Notes: a model not told the origin generated them from the sequence alone. Shown: positions 1-9,098, numbered from the stretch's first letter. The stretch: 64,000 nucleotides of DNA from AWTP1-13 sp963827545 (GCA_963827545.1 CAWHBI010000028.1:186001-250000), one strand, 5' to 3'. A program made the numbers and translations.

Positions 1-101
1 GGACCCTGCTCCGCGCCTTCACCGCATTTTGGAGAGACTGGTCGGACTTTCTAAGGCCGATCTTGCTTCCTTAAGATCACACCCCGCGCTTGCGCCCAAT
101 C

Positions 102-185
102 TCAGAACATGCCGAAGACGATGGCGGTAAGGAAGGCGAAGGAGATGATGGCGGCAAGCACGTTGAGCCTCATCCTCAGTTCCAT
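102..185 (-). CDS. 27-residue single-span membrane peptide
   Basis: A very short reading frame that starts with ATG and has a strong Shine-Dalgarno sequence (AAAGGAGG, about 5 nt upstream). It encodes a charged N-terminus (MELRMR) followed by one hydrophobic segment, residues 8-27, ending in GMF. The length, charge pattern and ribosome binding site are those of a real small inner-membrane protein, not a random frame. I do not recognise a named family. It points away from acuI and has no visible partner inside the window. What is seen: the start, the SD and the hydrophobic segment. What is inferred: translation and membrane location. Confidence 0.55.
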   Translation of the reverse strand: MELRMRLNVLAAIISFAFLTAIVFGMF

Positions 186-639
186 CGTTGCCTCCTTTGC
201 CGGAACGAGCCGGCTCTCTGGCGCCGATGGTGCGGCCCCATATTCGTGAGTCTACGTATGCTTCGGGGTGCTGCCAAGCACAATTCGCTTGGCCGGAGCG
301 TTAATCTTGCTTTTCGACGGCAGTTTCCCGGGTGCCGCACCGCAGATGCTGAATAACCACACGTCTATATTACAGGAGGGATCGGCAACTTCGCGCTAAG
401 CTGATGTATTAATCAAACGTTCACACAGCTAAACTGCAAATACCGTAAATTGCGCCCAATGCTGCCGAGAATCTGCTTTGAGCAAGAACCTGTCGGAGCA
501 AGAACAAGCATTGCCGTACGCTGTTGCCGTGCGGGCACACTGCGGTTCACGCCTCGTTCCTGGACAGCCTGGCCCCGATGCCGTAACGAAAGCCCCCTCT
601 TTGATATTCCGACCACAACCGGCCACCTGGAGCTTGCGC
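186..639. other. Intergenic region upstream of acuI and the 27-aa peptide
   Basis: This 450-bp stretch lies between two divergent genes and should hold both promoters. Bases around 360-470 are clearly more A+T-rich than the surroundings, which suits a promoter for acuI. The frames present here on either strand look like chance frames of high-G+C DNA. I see no tRNA, terminator or convincing extra gene. Confidence 0.4.
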
Positions 640-1627
640 ATGCACCAATTCAAGGCGTTGGTTGCCTCCAAGGGCGAGAAGGGCCCGGATCTGGCCTGGA
701 AGGAGATGGGCGAGGCCGACCTGATGGAGGGCGACGTTGTCGTCCAGGTCAGCCACTCGACCGTCAACTACAAGGACGGGCTGGCGCTGACGGGCAAAGC
801 GCCCGTGATCCGGCGCTGGCCCATGGTCCCCGGCATCGACTTTGCCGGCAAGGTCGTCTCTTCCGCACATGGCGTCTTCAAGACCGGGGACGAGGTGATC
901 CTCAACGGCTGGGGCTGCGGCGAGACGCACTTTGGCGGCTATGCCCAGGTCGCGCGCGTGAAGGGCGACTGGCTGGTGGCGAAGCCGGCGCAATTCACGG
1001 CAGCCGAGGCCATGGCGATCGGCACAGCGGGGTACACCGCCATGCTGTGCGTACTGGCGCTCGAGCGCCACGGCGTGACGCCGGCGAGCGGACCGGTTGT
1101 CGTCACCGGCGCGGCGGGTGGTGTCGGTAGCGTTGCCGTGGCGCTATTGGCCAAGCTCGGCTTCCAGGTCATCGCGTCGACGGGGCGCGCGAGCGAAAGC
1201 GGCTATCTCAAGGACCTCGGCGCGGCCGAGGTGATCGATCGCGCCGAGCTGGCGGGACCGGCGAAGCCGATCGGCAAGGAGCGTTGGGCGGGCGGGATCG
1301 ATGCCGTGGGGAGCCACACGCTCGCCAATGTGCTGAGCATGACGAAGTACGGCGGCGCGGTTGCGGCGTGCGGTCTGGCGCAAGGCATGGATCTTACGAC
1401 CTCGGTGGCGCCATTCATCCTGCGCGGGGTGACGCTCGCCGGCGTCGAACTCGGTGATGGCGCCGAGGCCCGCGCGGATCGAGGCCTGGGGCCGACTGGC
1501 GCGCGACCTCGACAAGGCCAAGCTCAATGCCATGACGGTGACGCGGCCTGCGACCGATGTGATTGCGCTTGCGCCTGAGATCCTGGCCGGCAAGGTGCGC
1601 GGCCGCGTGGTGCTGGAGCTCGTGTAG
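640..1627 (+). CDS. acuI: Acrylyl-CoA reductase AcuI / YhdH-type quinone oxidoreductase (one-base frameshift)
   Basis: A zinc-independent medium-chain dehydrogenase/reductase of the YhdH/AcuI family. Members reduce acryloyl-CoA to propionyl-CoA with NADPH, or act as quinone oxidoreductases. The N-terminal GroES-like half carries NYKDGLALTG and PGIDFAG, and the nucleotide-binding half carries VVTGAAGGVGSVAV. The chosen ATG has GGAG nearby upstream and gives the usual family N-terminus. The frame breaks near base 1448. Dropping one A of the AA pair restores the conserved VDSVMAP and a normal C-terminus ending GKVRGRVVLELV with stop at 1625-1627. As given, the read would end early at 1578. I take this as a sequence error, though a fresh pseudogene is possible. 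Confidence 0.85.
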
Positions 1628-1674
1628 CGGTTGCGCGCCAACAACTGACGTCCTATCGGCGGAGCGGGCGTGGG

Positions 1675-1790
1675 GCGTAGGGTGCAATGAGCGCTAGCGC
1701 ATTGCACCGATGCGACGTGTTCCACGAGCGGCGGCGCACTGCGGTTTGCGTAGATCGGCGCAATGCGGCTGTCGCCTTATTGCGCCCTAC
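1675..1790. repeat. Tandem REP-like repeat, copy 1 (116 bp)
   Basis: First of two direct copies of equal length separated by 19 bp. Each begins GCGTAGGGTGCAAT and ends ATTGCGCCCTAC. Each contains two imperfect palindromes: GGTGCAAT...ATTGCACC at the left and GGCGCAAT...ATTGCGCC at the right. This is the layout of extragenic palindromic repeats. The two copies differ at only a handful of positions. Confidence 0.8.
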
Positions 1791-1809
1791 TCGGCGCGTA
1801 GCTGAGCGG

Positions 1810-1925
1810 GCGTAGGGTGCAATAAGCGGTAGCGCATTGCACCGATGCGACGTGTTCCACGAGCGTCGGCGCGATGCGGTTCGCGTAGATCGGCGCAATG
1901 CGGCTGTCGCCTTATTGCGCCCTAC
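1810..1925. repeat. Tandem REP-like repeat, copy 2 (116 bp)
   Basis: Second direct copy of the 116-bp unit, with the same pair of palindromes and the same ends as copy 1. Its left palindrome reads GGTGCAAT then CATTGCACC around AAGCGGTAGCG. It lies downstream of acuI, where such elements commonly sit. Confidence 0.8.
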
Positions 1926-2252
1926 CTTCGCGGCGCGTTAACGCTGGTTGCAGATGGCGTGAGGGCGATGCGGACAGTGCTTATCCCCGCTCTCGCCGCG
2001 CCGTGCGATGATGCGCGCGTCGCTTGTTGCGACGGGACGTGAAATGCGCATCCGTCCTTCACGTGCAAGCGATCGGCGCCTGGAAGGAGAGCGAGATGGC
2101 TCGAGGTCCAGGAGGCCCGCTGCGACCGTTTCCGGCAGAGCACCAGCAATGGGCGCCGAGCCGGCGACCGCCCACAAGGCTCAAGGCAACCGTGAAACTC
2201 GCGATGGGCGAGCGGGACGCCAAAGCTTGCAGCGGGACACAAATCGCCGCAC

Positions 2253-2410
2253 GCGGGTGCCGTAAGGCAACCCCCCGGGACCGCGAGGTCCCTGAGGACC
2301 CGCAAGGGTCCCGAGGAGGTCTCACGGCCTCCTGGAGCCGCAAGGCTCCGCGGTTGCCGACAAGGCACCCGCGTACCCGTCGCACCCCTCGCCGGCGATT
2401 GCCGGCGGGG
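2253..2410 (+). ncRNA. Candidate structured RNA: closed multi-hairpin element with GNRA loops
   Basis: A 9-bp stem (2253-2261 with 2364-2372) and a 7-bp stem (2266-2272 with 2352-2358) enclose four consecutive hairpins. These are 2277-2292 (loop GCGA), 2296-2311 (loop GCAA), 2314-2333 (8-nt loop) and 2334-2349 (loop GCAA). A further long stem follows at 2385-2410 with loop GATT. Stems are perfect 6-bp helices, and the GNRA tetraloops appear only when read on the plus strand. That favours a plus-strand RNA over a mere DNA palindrome cluster. No T-run follows the last stem, so it is not a plain terminator. It does not resemble RNase P RNA, SRP RNA or tmRNA as far as I can tell. It could instead be a palindromic repeat array downstream of purF. 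Confidence 0.45.
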
Positions 2411-2462
2411 CTGATGGCGCTGGAGCAGAGAAAAGCAGGTGAGTGGCGAAGCGGAACTTGCG

Positions 2463-3947
2463 TCAGCGCACCTCGGACAGGAACGAGAGCTGGCCGGTGT
2501 GGGCCGGGCCGTTCTGATCGGTGAGGGTGGTCGGATAATCGCCGGTGAAGCAGTGATCGGTGAACTGCGGGCTGCGGTTGTCCCGCTTCTCGAAGCCGAG
2601 CGCCCGGTAGATGCCGTCGACCGACAGGAAGGCCAGCGAGGTGGCGCCGACGAACTCGCGCATCTCCTCGACGCTCATGTTGGCGGCCAGCAGCTCCGTG
2701 GTGCGCGGGGTGTCGATACCGTAAAAGTCGGGGTGCGTGATGGGTGGGCTAGAGACCCGCAGGTGCACCTCGCGCGCGCCCGCCTCGAACATCATCTGCA
2801 CGATCTTCTTCGACGTGGTGCCGCGCACCACGCTGTCGTCGATCAAGACAATGCGGTTGCCCCGCACGGCGCTGGCGTTGGCGGAGTGCTTGAGCTTGAC
2901 GCCGAGCTGGCGGATGCGCTGCTCGGGCTCGATGAAGGTGCGGCCGACGTAGTGGTTGCGGATGATGCCGAGCTCGAACGGCGTGCCGCTCTCCTGGGCG
3001 TAGCCGATAGCTGCCGGCACGCCCGAGTCGGGGATGGGAATAATGACGTCGGCCCCGGCCGGGTGCTCGCGCGCGAGCTGCGCGCCCATCTGCTTCCTGA
3101 TGTCGTAGATGTTGCGGCCGCTGACGATGGAATCGGGCCGGGCAAAGTAGATGTACTCGAAGATGCAGGGCCGGGCGGGGCGCCTGGGGAAGGGTCGGTG
3201 GCTCTCGACGCCCTCGGCCGTGATCGTCACGATCTCGCCGTTCTCGATCTCGCGCACGAACTCGGCGCCGACGATGTCGAGCGCGCAGGTCTCCGACGCC
3301 AGCACGTAGGCCGAGCCAAGCTTCCCAAGCACCAGCGGACGGATGCCGATGGGGTCGCGCGCCCCGATCAGCATATCATTGGTGAGGCACACCAGCGCGT
3401 AGGCGCCCTCGATCTGGCGCAGCGCGTCCACGAAGCGCTCGACGATGCGCCGGCGCTGCGAACGGGAAATGAGATGCAGAATGACCTCGGTGTCGGAGGT
3501 CGACTGGCAGATGGCGCCGGAGGAAATCAGGTCACGGCGCAGCGCCAGTGCGTTCGTCAGGTTGCCGTTGTGGCCGACGGCGAAGCCGCCGGTGTCGAGA
3601 TCGGCGAACAGCGGCTGCACGTTGCGCAGGATGGTGTCGCCGGTGGTGGAATAGCGGTTGTGGCCGAGCGCGATATGGCCCTTGAGGCGGGTGATGACGT
3701 CGGCCTTGTTGAAGTTGTCTCCGACGAGGCCGAGCCGGCGCTCGGAATGGAAGTGGGCGCCGTCGAAGGTGACGATGCCGGCCGCCTCCTGGCCTCGGTG
3801 CTGGAGTGCGTGCAGGCCGAGCGCCGTCAGCGCCGCGGCGTCCTCGTTGCCGAAGACGCCGAATACGCCGCATTCCTCGCGGAGGCGGTCGTCGTCATGG
3901 CAAGCCCAGGGGACCGATGCAGCACCCTGTGCGAGCGGAACGGTCAT
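2463..3947 (-). CDS. purF: Amidophosphoribosyltransferase
   Basis: Catalyses the first committed step of purine synthesis, making 5-phosphoribosylamine from PRPP and glutamine. The 494-residue length is normal. The N-terminal class II glutamine amidotransferase domain has its catalytic cysteine at C26 in the motif CGVFGV, preceded by a short propeptide-like segment. The phosphoribosyltransferase half has the PRPP loop VLIDDSVVRGTTSK at about 367-380. The gene is last in the minus-strand run from dnaB to purF, about 50 bp downstream of cvpA, an arrangement common in this order. No riboswitch was seen. Confidence 0.97.
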   Translation of the reverse strand: MTVPLAQGAASVPWACHDDDRLREECGVFGVFGNEDAAALTALGLHALQHRGQEAAGIVTFDGAHFHSERRLGLVGDNFNKADVITRLKGHIALGHNRYSTTGDTILRNVQPLFADLDTGGFAVGHNGNLTNALALRRDLISSGAICQSTSDTEVILHLISRSQRRRIVERFVDALRQIEGAYALVCLTNDMLIGARDPIGIRPLVLGKLGSAYVLASETCALDIVGAEFVREIENGEIVTITAEGVESHRPFPRRPARPCIFEYIYFARPDSIVSGRNIYDIRKQMGAQLAREHPAGADVIIPIPDSGVPAAIGYAQESGTPFELGIIRNHYVGRTFIEPEQRIRQLGVKLKHSANASAVRGNRIVLIDDSVVRGTTSKKIVQMMFEAGAREVHLRVSSPPITHPDFYGIDTPRTTELLAANMSVEEMREFVGATSLAFLSVDGIYRALGFEKRDNRSPQFTDHCFTGDYPTTLTDQNGPAHTGQLSFLSEVR

Positions 3948-3996
3948 GCAGGCCTCGAAAAGCGCGGATCAGCACCCCGCCCCGCTGCGATCGCGC

Positions 3997-4680
3997 TCAA
4001 GTACCCGGGTGCGCGGAGCCACCTGCATATAGGCCAAGTCGCGGCCGCTTGCCATGGGGTGCGGCGAGGGAGTTGTGGTGATCTTGCATCATAGAGCCCT
4101 GCTGTTGCTCGCCGCCCAGGGCGGAGGGCACGTAGCGCGAGAGGATCCCGTAGAGCGTACCGCTGGTCTGGCTGATCATGCCGAGCGACCGGGCCTGCTC
4201 AACCCAGCCGGGAAGCTCGCCCGGCTGGCAACCCTGGGCAAGCGCCCGGGTCGCGCCATCCTTGCACACGAAGGAGACCGCGAACATGTAGGGGATCACG
4301 ACCAGCACGAAGCCCCTCAGCACGCCAAAGCCCAGGCCCAGGACGCGGTCGATGGCGCCCACGCGGCTGTCGAGGACGGTGTCGGAAATGTGCGACGTGA
4401 TCAGGTGAACGATGATCAATACGAACAGGAAGATGATCGCCCCGATCGCGACCTGGGCAATGTAGACGTGCACGGTCTGGACGGGATTGGAGAACTGCTT
4501 GGCAATCTCCTCCGCAAAACCCCGCTGGTACTTGATGAAATAGAGCAAGGCCACGCCCGCAGCCACCCAGGACACGATCGACAGGACCTCGCGGGTCAGG
4601 CCCCGATACATGGCCACGAGCCCGGAAATAAAGACGACGGCGAGCAGGGTAGCATCGAGATAGGAAATGCCTGCGATCAT
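3997..4680 (-). CDS. cvpA: CvpA family membrane protein
   Basis: A small integral membrane protein of the CvpA family, placed next to purF as in many proteobacteria. The hydrophobic segments start immediately after the ATG at 4680 (MIAGISYLDATLLAVV), followed by the family-typical YRGLTREVLSIVSW. About four membrane spans can be seen in the first 150 residues. A longer start at 4758 would add a charged, non-conserved 26-residue leader, so I prefer 4680, which has GAGGG upstream. The C-terminal tail is low in conservation. CvpA was first linked to colicin V production; its exact role is not settled. Confidence 0.88.
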   Translation of the reverse strand: MIAGISYLDATLLAVVFISGLVAMYRGLTREVLSIVSWVAAGVALLYFIKYQRGFAEEIAKQFSNPVQTVHVYIAQVAIGAIIFLFVLIIVHLITSHISDTVLDSRVGAIDRVLGLGFGVLRGFVLVVIPYMFAVSFVCKDGATRALAQGCQPGELPGWVEQARSLGMISQTSGTLYGILSRYVPSALGGEQQQGSMMQDHHNSLAAPHGKRPRLGLYAGGSAHPGT

Positions 4681-4812
4681 GACATGCGACCCTCGGTTCG
4701 CGCCACGCACTGGCCCCCAGTATGCAGGAGCTCGTGTGTGCGCTTTCTCATCGGTCAAGCCGGTGCGGCTGTCAATGCAACCTGTAGGTCCTACCCATGC
4801 CGCGGGCGGATG

Positions 4813-6186
4813 TCAGAGGCCGAGCGTGTCAGCCAAGCCCTTGATATGGGCCAGACGCAGCAGATCGAGCTTTGCTGCCGCCTCGTCGAGATCGCCTGCC
4901 GCCGGCAGGACCGCGCGCTTGAATCCGAGCTTCCGGGCCTCCTTGAGACGGGACACCATGTGACCGGCCGGGCGCACCGCTCCCGAGAGGCTGATTTCTC
5001 CGAAATAGACCTCGTGGGGTCCGAGCGCAACGTTGGAGATGGAGGAGAGCAGGGCGGCGGCGGCGGCCAGATCCGCGGCGGGCTCGGTGATCTTCAAGCC
5101 TCCCGCCACGTTCAGATAGACATCGTGCTGGCTAAAGGAAATGCCGCACCGCGCGTCGATGACGGCAAGCAGCATGGAGAGCCGGTTGGCGTCCCAGCCG
5201 ACTACGGCCCGTCGGGGTGTGCCAAGACCCGACGGAACGACGAGCGCCTGAATTTCCACGAGAATCGGCCTGGTGCCCTCCACGCCGGCGAACACTGCCG
5301 AGCCCGGTGCCGAAGCCAGCCGGTCGCCCAGAAACAGCTCGGAGGGATTGGCGACCTCGCGCAGGCCCTCCGCCGCCATCTCGAACACGCCGATCTCGTC
5401 GGTGGCGCCGAACCGGTTCTTGGTCGCGCGCAGGATGCGGAAGGGATGCCCGCGATCGCCCTCGAAATAGAGCACCGTGTCGACCATGTGCTCGATCACC
5501 TTGGGGCCGGCGATCTGGCCGTCCTTGGTGACGTGGCCGACGAGCAGCAGCGCGGCACCCTGGACCTTGGCGAAGCGCACCAGCGACTGGGTGGCCGCGC
5601 GCACCTGGCTAACCGTGCCCGGCGCCGCCTCGAGCCCATCGGCCCACAGCGTCTGGACGGAATCGATCACGACGAGATCGGCGGGTTTCCCCTCGGCCAG
5701 CGTCGCCAGGATGTTGGAGAGGCTCGTCTCGCAAGCGAGCGCCAGCGGCGCTTGCATCAAACCCAGCCGCTCGGCGCGCAGGCGCACCTGGGCGGCGGCC
5801 TCCTCGCCGGTGAAATAGATGGCGCGCAGGCCCGCCGCGGCGAAGGCGGCGGCCACCTGCAGCAGCAGGGTCGACTTGCCGATGCCGGGCTCGCCGCCGA
5901 TCAACAGCGCCGAGCCCGGAACGATGCCGCCGCCGGTGACGCGGTCGAGCTCGGCGAGGCCGGTCGGCATACGTTCGAGCTTCTCGGCTGTAGCGTCGGC
6001 CAGCGTCGCGAGACCGACCGCGCGTCCCTTCGAGGACCTGGCGAGGCCAGAGCCCGGCGGCGGGGCGGCATCGGCTTCCTCGGTGATCGTGTTCCATTCT
6101 CCGCACGCTGCGCACTTGCCGGTCCAGCGGGGAGCGACGGCGCCGCAGTTCTGGCACACGAACGTGGCTCTGGCCGTCCTCGCCAT
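4813..6186 (-). CDS. radA: DNA repair protein RadA
   Basis: A RecA-related ATPase that drives branch migration in recombination and repair. All hallmarks are present over 457 residues: an N-terminal zinc finger (C11, C14, C25, C28), Walker A at 97-106 (GGEPGIGKST), the family-specific KNRFG at 256-260, and a Lon-like C-terminal domain. It starts 6 bp after alr ends and probably belongs to the same transcript. Both strands are open across it; the long opposite-strand frame is a composition effect. Confidence 0.97.
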   Translation of the reverse strand: MARTARATFVCQNCGAVAPRWTGKCAACGEWNTITEEADAAPPPGSGLARSSKGRAVGLATLADATAEKLERMPTGLAELDRVTGGGIVPGSALLIGGEPGIGKSTLLLQVAAAFAAAGLRAIYFTGEEAAAQVRLRAERLGLMQAPLALACETSLSNILATLAEGKPADLVVIDSVQTLWADGLEAAPGTVSQVRAATQSLVRFAKVQGAALLLVGHVTKDGQIAGPKVIEHMVDTVLYFEGDRGHPFRILRATKNRFGATDEIGVFEMAAEGLREVANPSELFLGDRLASAPGSAVFAGVEGTRPILVEIQALVVPSGLGTPRRAVVGWDANRLSMLLAVIDARCGISFSQHDVYLNVAGGLKITEPAADLAAAAALLSSISNVALGPHEVYFGEISLSGAVRPAGHMVSRLKEARKLGFKRAVLPAAGDLDEAAAKLDLLRLAHIKGLADTLGL

Positions 6187-6192
6187 GCGGGC

Positions 6193-7353
6193 TCAGGCCC
6201 CCTCGTAGACGCGATGCACGCGCGGCCCGAGGCGGGAGAGCAGCTCGTAGCCGATGGTGCCGGCCTTGTCGGTCAGATCGTCGACGGTGACGCGCTCGCC
6301 CATGACCTCCACCCAGCCGCCGCGCCTGGTCAATTCCTCCGGCACGTCCGTGACATCGACCGTGATGAAATCCATGGACACGCGGCCCACGATCGGCACC
6401 GGATAGTCGCCGATATAGCCGACCGGGCCCGCCTCGCCGGTGGCCACGCTCAGGGCGCGCAGGAAGCCGTCGGCATAGCCGCAGGCGATGGTGGCGATGC
6501 GCGAAGGCCGCTGCACTTTGAATATGGCGCCATAGCCGATGGTGGCGCCCGGAGCCAGCTGATGCACCTGAAGGATGCGGGCGGCGAGCCGCACCACCGT
6601 GCGCATTGGATTCGATTTACCCTCGTGCGCGCGCCCGCCATAGAGAGCAATGCCGGGCCGTACGAGATCGAAGTGGAACGCGGGGCCGAGAAACATGCCG
6701 CCCGAATTGGACAGGCTCGCCGGCGCGGGCGGCAGCTTGGCGCGCAGCATGTTGAAACACTCGCGCTGGCGCTCGTTCATGGGGTTGTCGGGCTCGTCGG
6801 CGCAGGCCAGATGGCTCATGACCAGCGTGGTCTCGAAGGCCGCCAGCAGATCGGGCTCGGCCGCGAGCTGCTCGACCTCGTACTGCGGCATGCCGAGGCG
6901 ACTGATGCCGGTGTCGATATGGAGAGCGGCGGCGAGCTTGCGTCCGCGGGCCCGGCTGTAGGCGGCCCAATCGCGCACCTCGGCGAGGCTCGAAAGCGCG
7001 GGTCGCAGATCGAAGCCGGCGTAGTGCGCCTCGGCACCCGGCAGCAAGCCGTCGAGCACGTAGATGGTGGCGCCCGGCTGCACCTCGCGTGCGGCGCGAC
7101 CCTCCTCGACCGTGGCGACGAAGAAGGTCTTGCAGCCTTCGCTGGTGAGCGCCCGGGCGATCGGCGCCAGCCCCAGCCCATAGGCATCGGCCTTGATGAC
7201 GCCGGCGCATTCGGCCCGGCCGGAGGCCTCGTTGAGGCGCGCCCAGTTGGCCCGCAGCGCAGCGAGATCGACGGTGAGGACCGCGCGCGCGGAGAGCGGG
7301 ATCTGCGCTTTTCCGCGCGCCGGCACCGTCGAGGTTTTGGCGCTCCCGCTCAA
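6193..7353 (-). CDS. alr: Alanine racemase
   Basis: A pyridoxal-phosphate enzyme that interconverts L- and D-alanine for peptidoglycan. K54 in VIKADAYGLG binds the cofactor, and Y274 in the conserved IGYGAIF is the second catalytic base. At 386 residues it has the normal fold III barrel plus beta domain. Its ATG overlaps the stop of dnaB by four bases, so translation is likely coupled. The order dnaB-alr-radA is conserved in Hyphomicrobiales. Confidence 0.97.
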   Translation of the reverse strand: MSGSAKTSTVPARGKAQIPLSARAVLTVDLAALRANWARLNEASGRAECAGVIKADAYGLGLAPIARALTSEGCKTFFVATVEEGRAAREVQPGATIYVLDGLLPGAEAHYAGFDLRPALSSLAEVRDWAAYSRARGRKLAAALHIDTGISRLGMPQYEVEQLAAEPDLLAAFETTLVMSHLACADEPDNPMNERQRECFNMLRAKLPPAPASLSNSGGMFLGPAFHFDLVRPGIALYGGRAHEGKSNPMRTVVRLAARILQVHQLAPGATIGYGAIFKVQRPSRIATIACGYADGFLRALSVATGEAGPVGYIGDYPVPIVGRVSMDFITVDVTDVPEELTRRGGWVEVMGERVTVDDLTDKAGTIGYELLSRLGPRVHRVYEGA

Positions 7354-8888
7354 CCCGTCCTCACCGGCATGTAGGCGTCATGCGCCAGATCGGAGAACCG
7401 GGTGACGTTGCCGTCGAACTGCAACGGCACCGTTCCGATCGGGCCGTGGCGCTGCTTGCCGATGATCACCTCCGCCTTGCCGCTCGTTTGATTCATCTTT
7501 GCGAACCACTCACTGAATTCGGGCGTGCCTTCCGTCGGCTTGAGCCTCTCCAGATAGTATTCCTCTCGGAACACGAACATGACAATGTCGGCATCTTGCT
7601 CAATGGAGCCCGACTCGCGCAAATCGGCAAGCTGCGGCCGCTTGTCCTCGCGGTTCTCGACCGCGCGCGAGAGCTGCGACAGAGCAATGATAGGCACGTT
7701 CAATTCCTTTGCCAGGGCCTTCAAGCCCGTAGTTATTTCCGATACCTCCTGCACGCGGTTCTCGCCTCGCTTGGACATGCCCACCATCAGCTGCAGGTAG
7801 TCGACGATCAGCAACCCAAGACCCTGCTGCCGCTTCAGCTTGCGAGCCCGCGACGCAAGCTGGGCGATCGAGATGCCGCCGGTCTGGTCTATGAACAGCG
7901 GCATCGTCGCCATCTCCTGGCTGGCCTCGACCAGGCGCTTGAACTCTGGCTCCTCGATCATACCGCGGCGGATGCGCTCGGAAGGAATGCCGGCCTGCTC
8001 GGACAGTATTCGAGTTGCGAGTTGCTCAGCCGACATCTCGAGCGAGAAGAAACCCACCACTGCGCCGTCATGCCTAGAGTCGTCGGGCGCGAGGTCGGGC
8101 TTGGCACCGAGCGACCGCAGGCGGGCGCGCGCAACATTGAAGGCGATGTTAGTGGCGAGCGCGGTCTTGCCCATAGACGGCCGCCCCGCCAAGATGATCA
8201 GATCGGAGGCCTGCAGGCCTCCCATTTTGCCGTCGAGACCGGAAAAATGGGTGGCTATCCCGGAGAGGTGGCCATCGCGCTTGTAGGCATTGCCCGCCAT
8301 CTCGATGGCTGTGGTGAGGGCATTGCTAAAGGTGAGGAACCCCTGGCCGTATTTGCCGGTCTCGGCTAGCGAGAAGAGGCGCGTCTCGGCCTCCTCGATC
8401 TGCTCCTTTGGCGGGAAGTCGACGGGCGAGTCGTAGGCTTTGTTCACCACGTCCTCGCCGATCACGATCAGCTGGCGACGTATTGCGAGATCGTAAACGG
8501 TGCGGCCGTAGTCGCGGGCGTTGATAATGGTGGTGGCGTTGGCGGCTAGCCGGCCCAGATACTGCGGCACGGTCAGCGTGGCGTCGATGGGCTCGGCGTT
8601 CTCGAAAAAGGTCTTGAGCGTGATCGGCGTCGCCTGCTTGCCCACGGCAATCAGCTTGGCTGCCGTCTCGTAGATCTGCTGGTGCAGCGGATCGTAGAAG
8701 TGGTGCGGCTCAAGAAAGCCGGAGACGCGGTCATGCGCCTCGTTGTTGACGAGGATGGCGCCGAGCAGCGCCTGCTCGGCCTCGAGATTGTGCGGGGCCG
8801 CCCGAAAGGGCAGGGCGTCGGCCGAGGCGGCATCGCGGCCGGGCTCGTGGGGCTTGCGGCGGGCTGTGTCGATCATGGGCGAGGCCAT
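7350..8888 (-). CDS. dnaB: Replicative DNA helicase DnaB
   Basis: The hexameric helicase that unwinds DNA at the replication fork. The N-terminal primase-interacting domain (PHNLEAEQALLGAIL) is followed by the RecA-like domain with Walker A AGRPSMGKTA, Walker B LLIVDYLQLM and a conserved LSQLSR. A moderate insertion before GFFSLEMS is usual in this order. I chose ATG at 8888 (MASPMID). An upstream start at 8930 would add 14 residues without clear support. The C-terminus overlaps alr by four bases. Confidence 0.95.
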   Translation of the reverse strand: MASPMIDTARRKPHEPGRDAASADALPFRAAPHNLEAEQALLGAILVNNEAHDRVSGFLEPHHFYDPLHQQIYETAAKLIAVGKQATPITLKTFFENAEPIDATLTVPQYLGRLAANATTIINARDYGRTVYDLAIRRQLIVIGEDVVNKAYDSPVDFPPKEQIEEAETRLFSLAETGKYGQGFLTFSNALTTAIEMAGNAYKRDGHLSGIATHFSGLDGKMGGLQASDLIILAGRPSMGKTALATNIAFNVARARLRSLGAKPDLAPDDSRHDGAVVGFFSLEMSAEQLATRILSEQAGIPSERIRRGMIEEPEFKRLVEASQEMATMPLFIDQTGGISIAQLASRARKLKRQQGLGLLIVDYLQLMVGMSKRGENRVQEVSEITTGLKALAKELNVPIIALSQLSRAVENREDKRPQLADLRESGSIEQDADIVMFVFREEYYLERLKPTEGTPEFSEWFAKMNQTSGKAEVIIGKQRHGPIGTVPLQFDGNVTRFSDLAHDAYMPVRTG

Positions 8889-9068
8889 AGCCGATTCCGC
8901 TTCAAGAACGCGGCGCCGGCTGCAGCGCAAGCCGCCTACTCCTCGTTATGCACACGAGGGCCAGTTTACGCTTGAGTGCCCGAATCGTTGCAGGTGCGCC
9001 ATCTGCGCCAGAGCCCGTTAATAGCGGCCGGTAGGCGCGAATGACCGATCCCGCTCACCGATGCCAAC

Positions 9069-9083
9069 TTCCAATTTTTGGAA
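9069..9083. promoter_or_regulatory. Perfect palindrome upstream of higBA (candidate HigA operator)
   Basis: TTCCAA-TTT-TTGGAA is a perfect 6-bp inverted repeat. It lies 44 bp upstream of the toxin start and overlaps a possible -35 box, with TATGCT at 9092-9097 as -10 (17-bp spacing). HigA-type antitoxins generally repress their own operon through such a site. Confidence 0.5.
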
Positions 9084-9098
9084 ATCCGTGCTATGCTC

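Larger units (their letters stand above)
1628..2462. other. Gene-free stretch with repeats and folded elements between acuI and purF
   Basis: This stretch lies between convergent acuI and purF and has no credible protein gene. It contains two direct copies of a 116-bp repeat (1675-1790 and 1810-1925), a 7-bp inverted repeat at 2037-2043/2058-2064, and a dense array of perfect hairpins from 2253 to 2410. Frames that run through it are interrupted or have a composition dictated by the palindromes. Confidence 0.6.

Noticed and set aside
2439..4094. A 551-codon plus-strand open frame opposite purF
   Set aside because: Mirror frame of purF; no SD and no homology-like features.
4054..7374. A 1106-codon open frame on the plus strand opposite cvpA, radA and alr
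   Set aside because: It is the antisense of three well-conserved genes in high-G+C DNA. The translation is rich in A, G, R and H with no domain, so it is a composition shadow.
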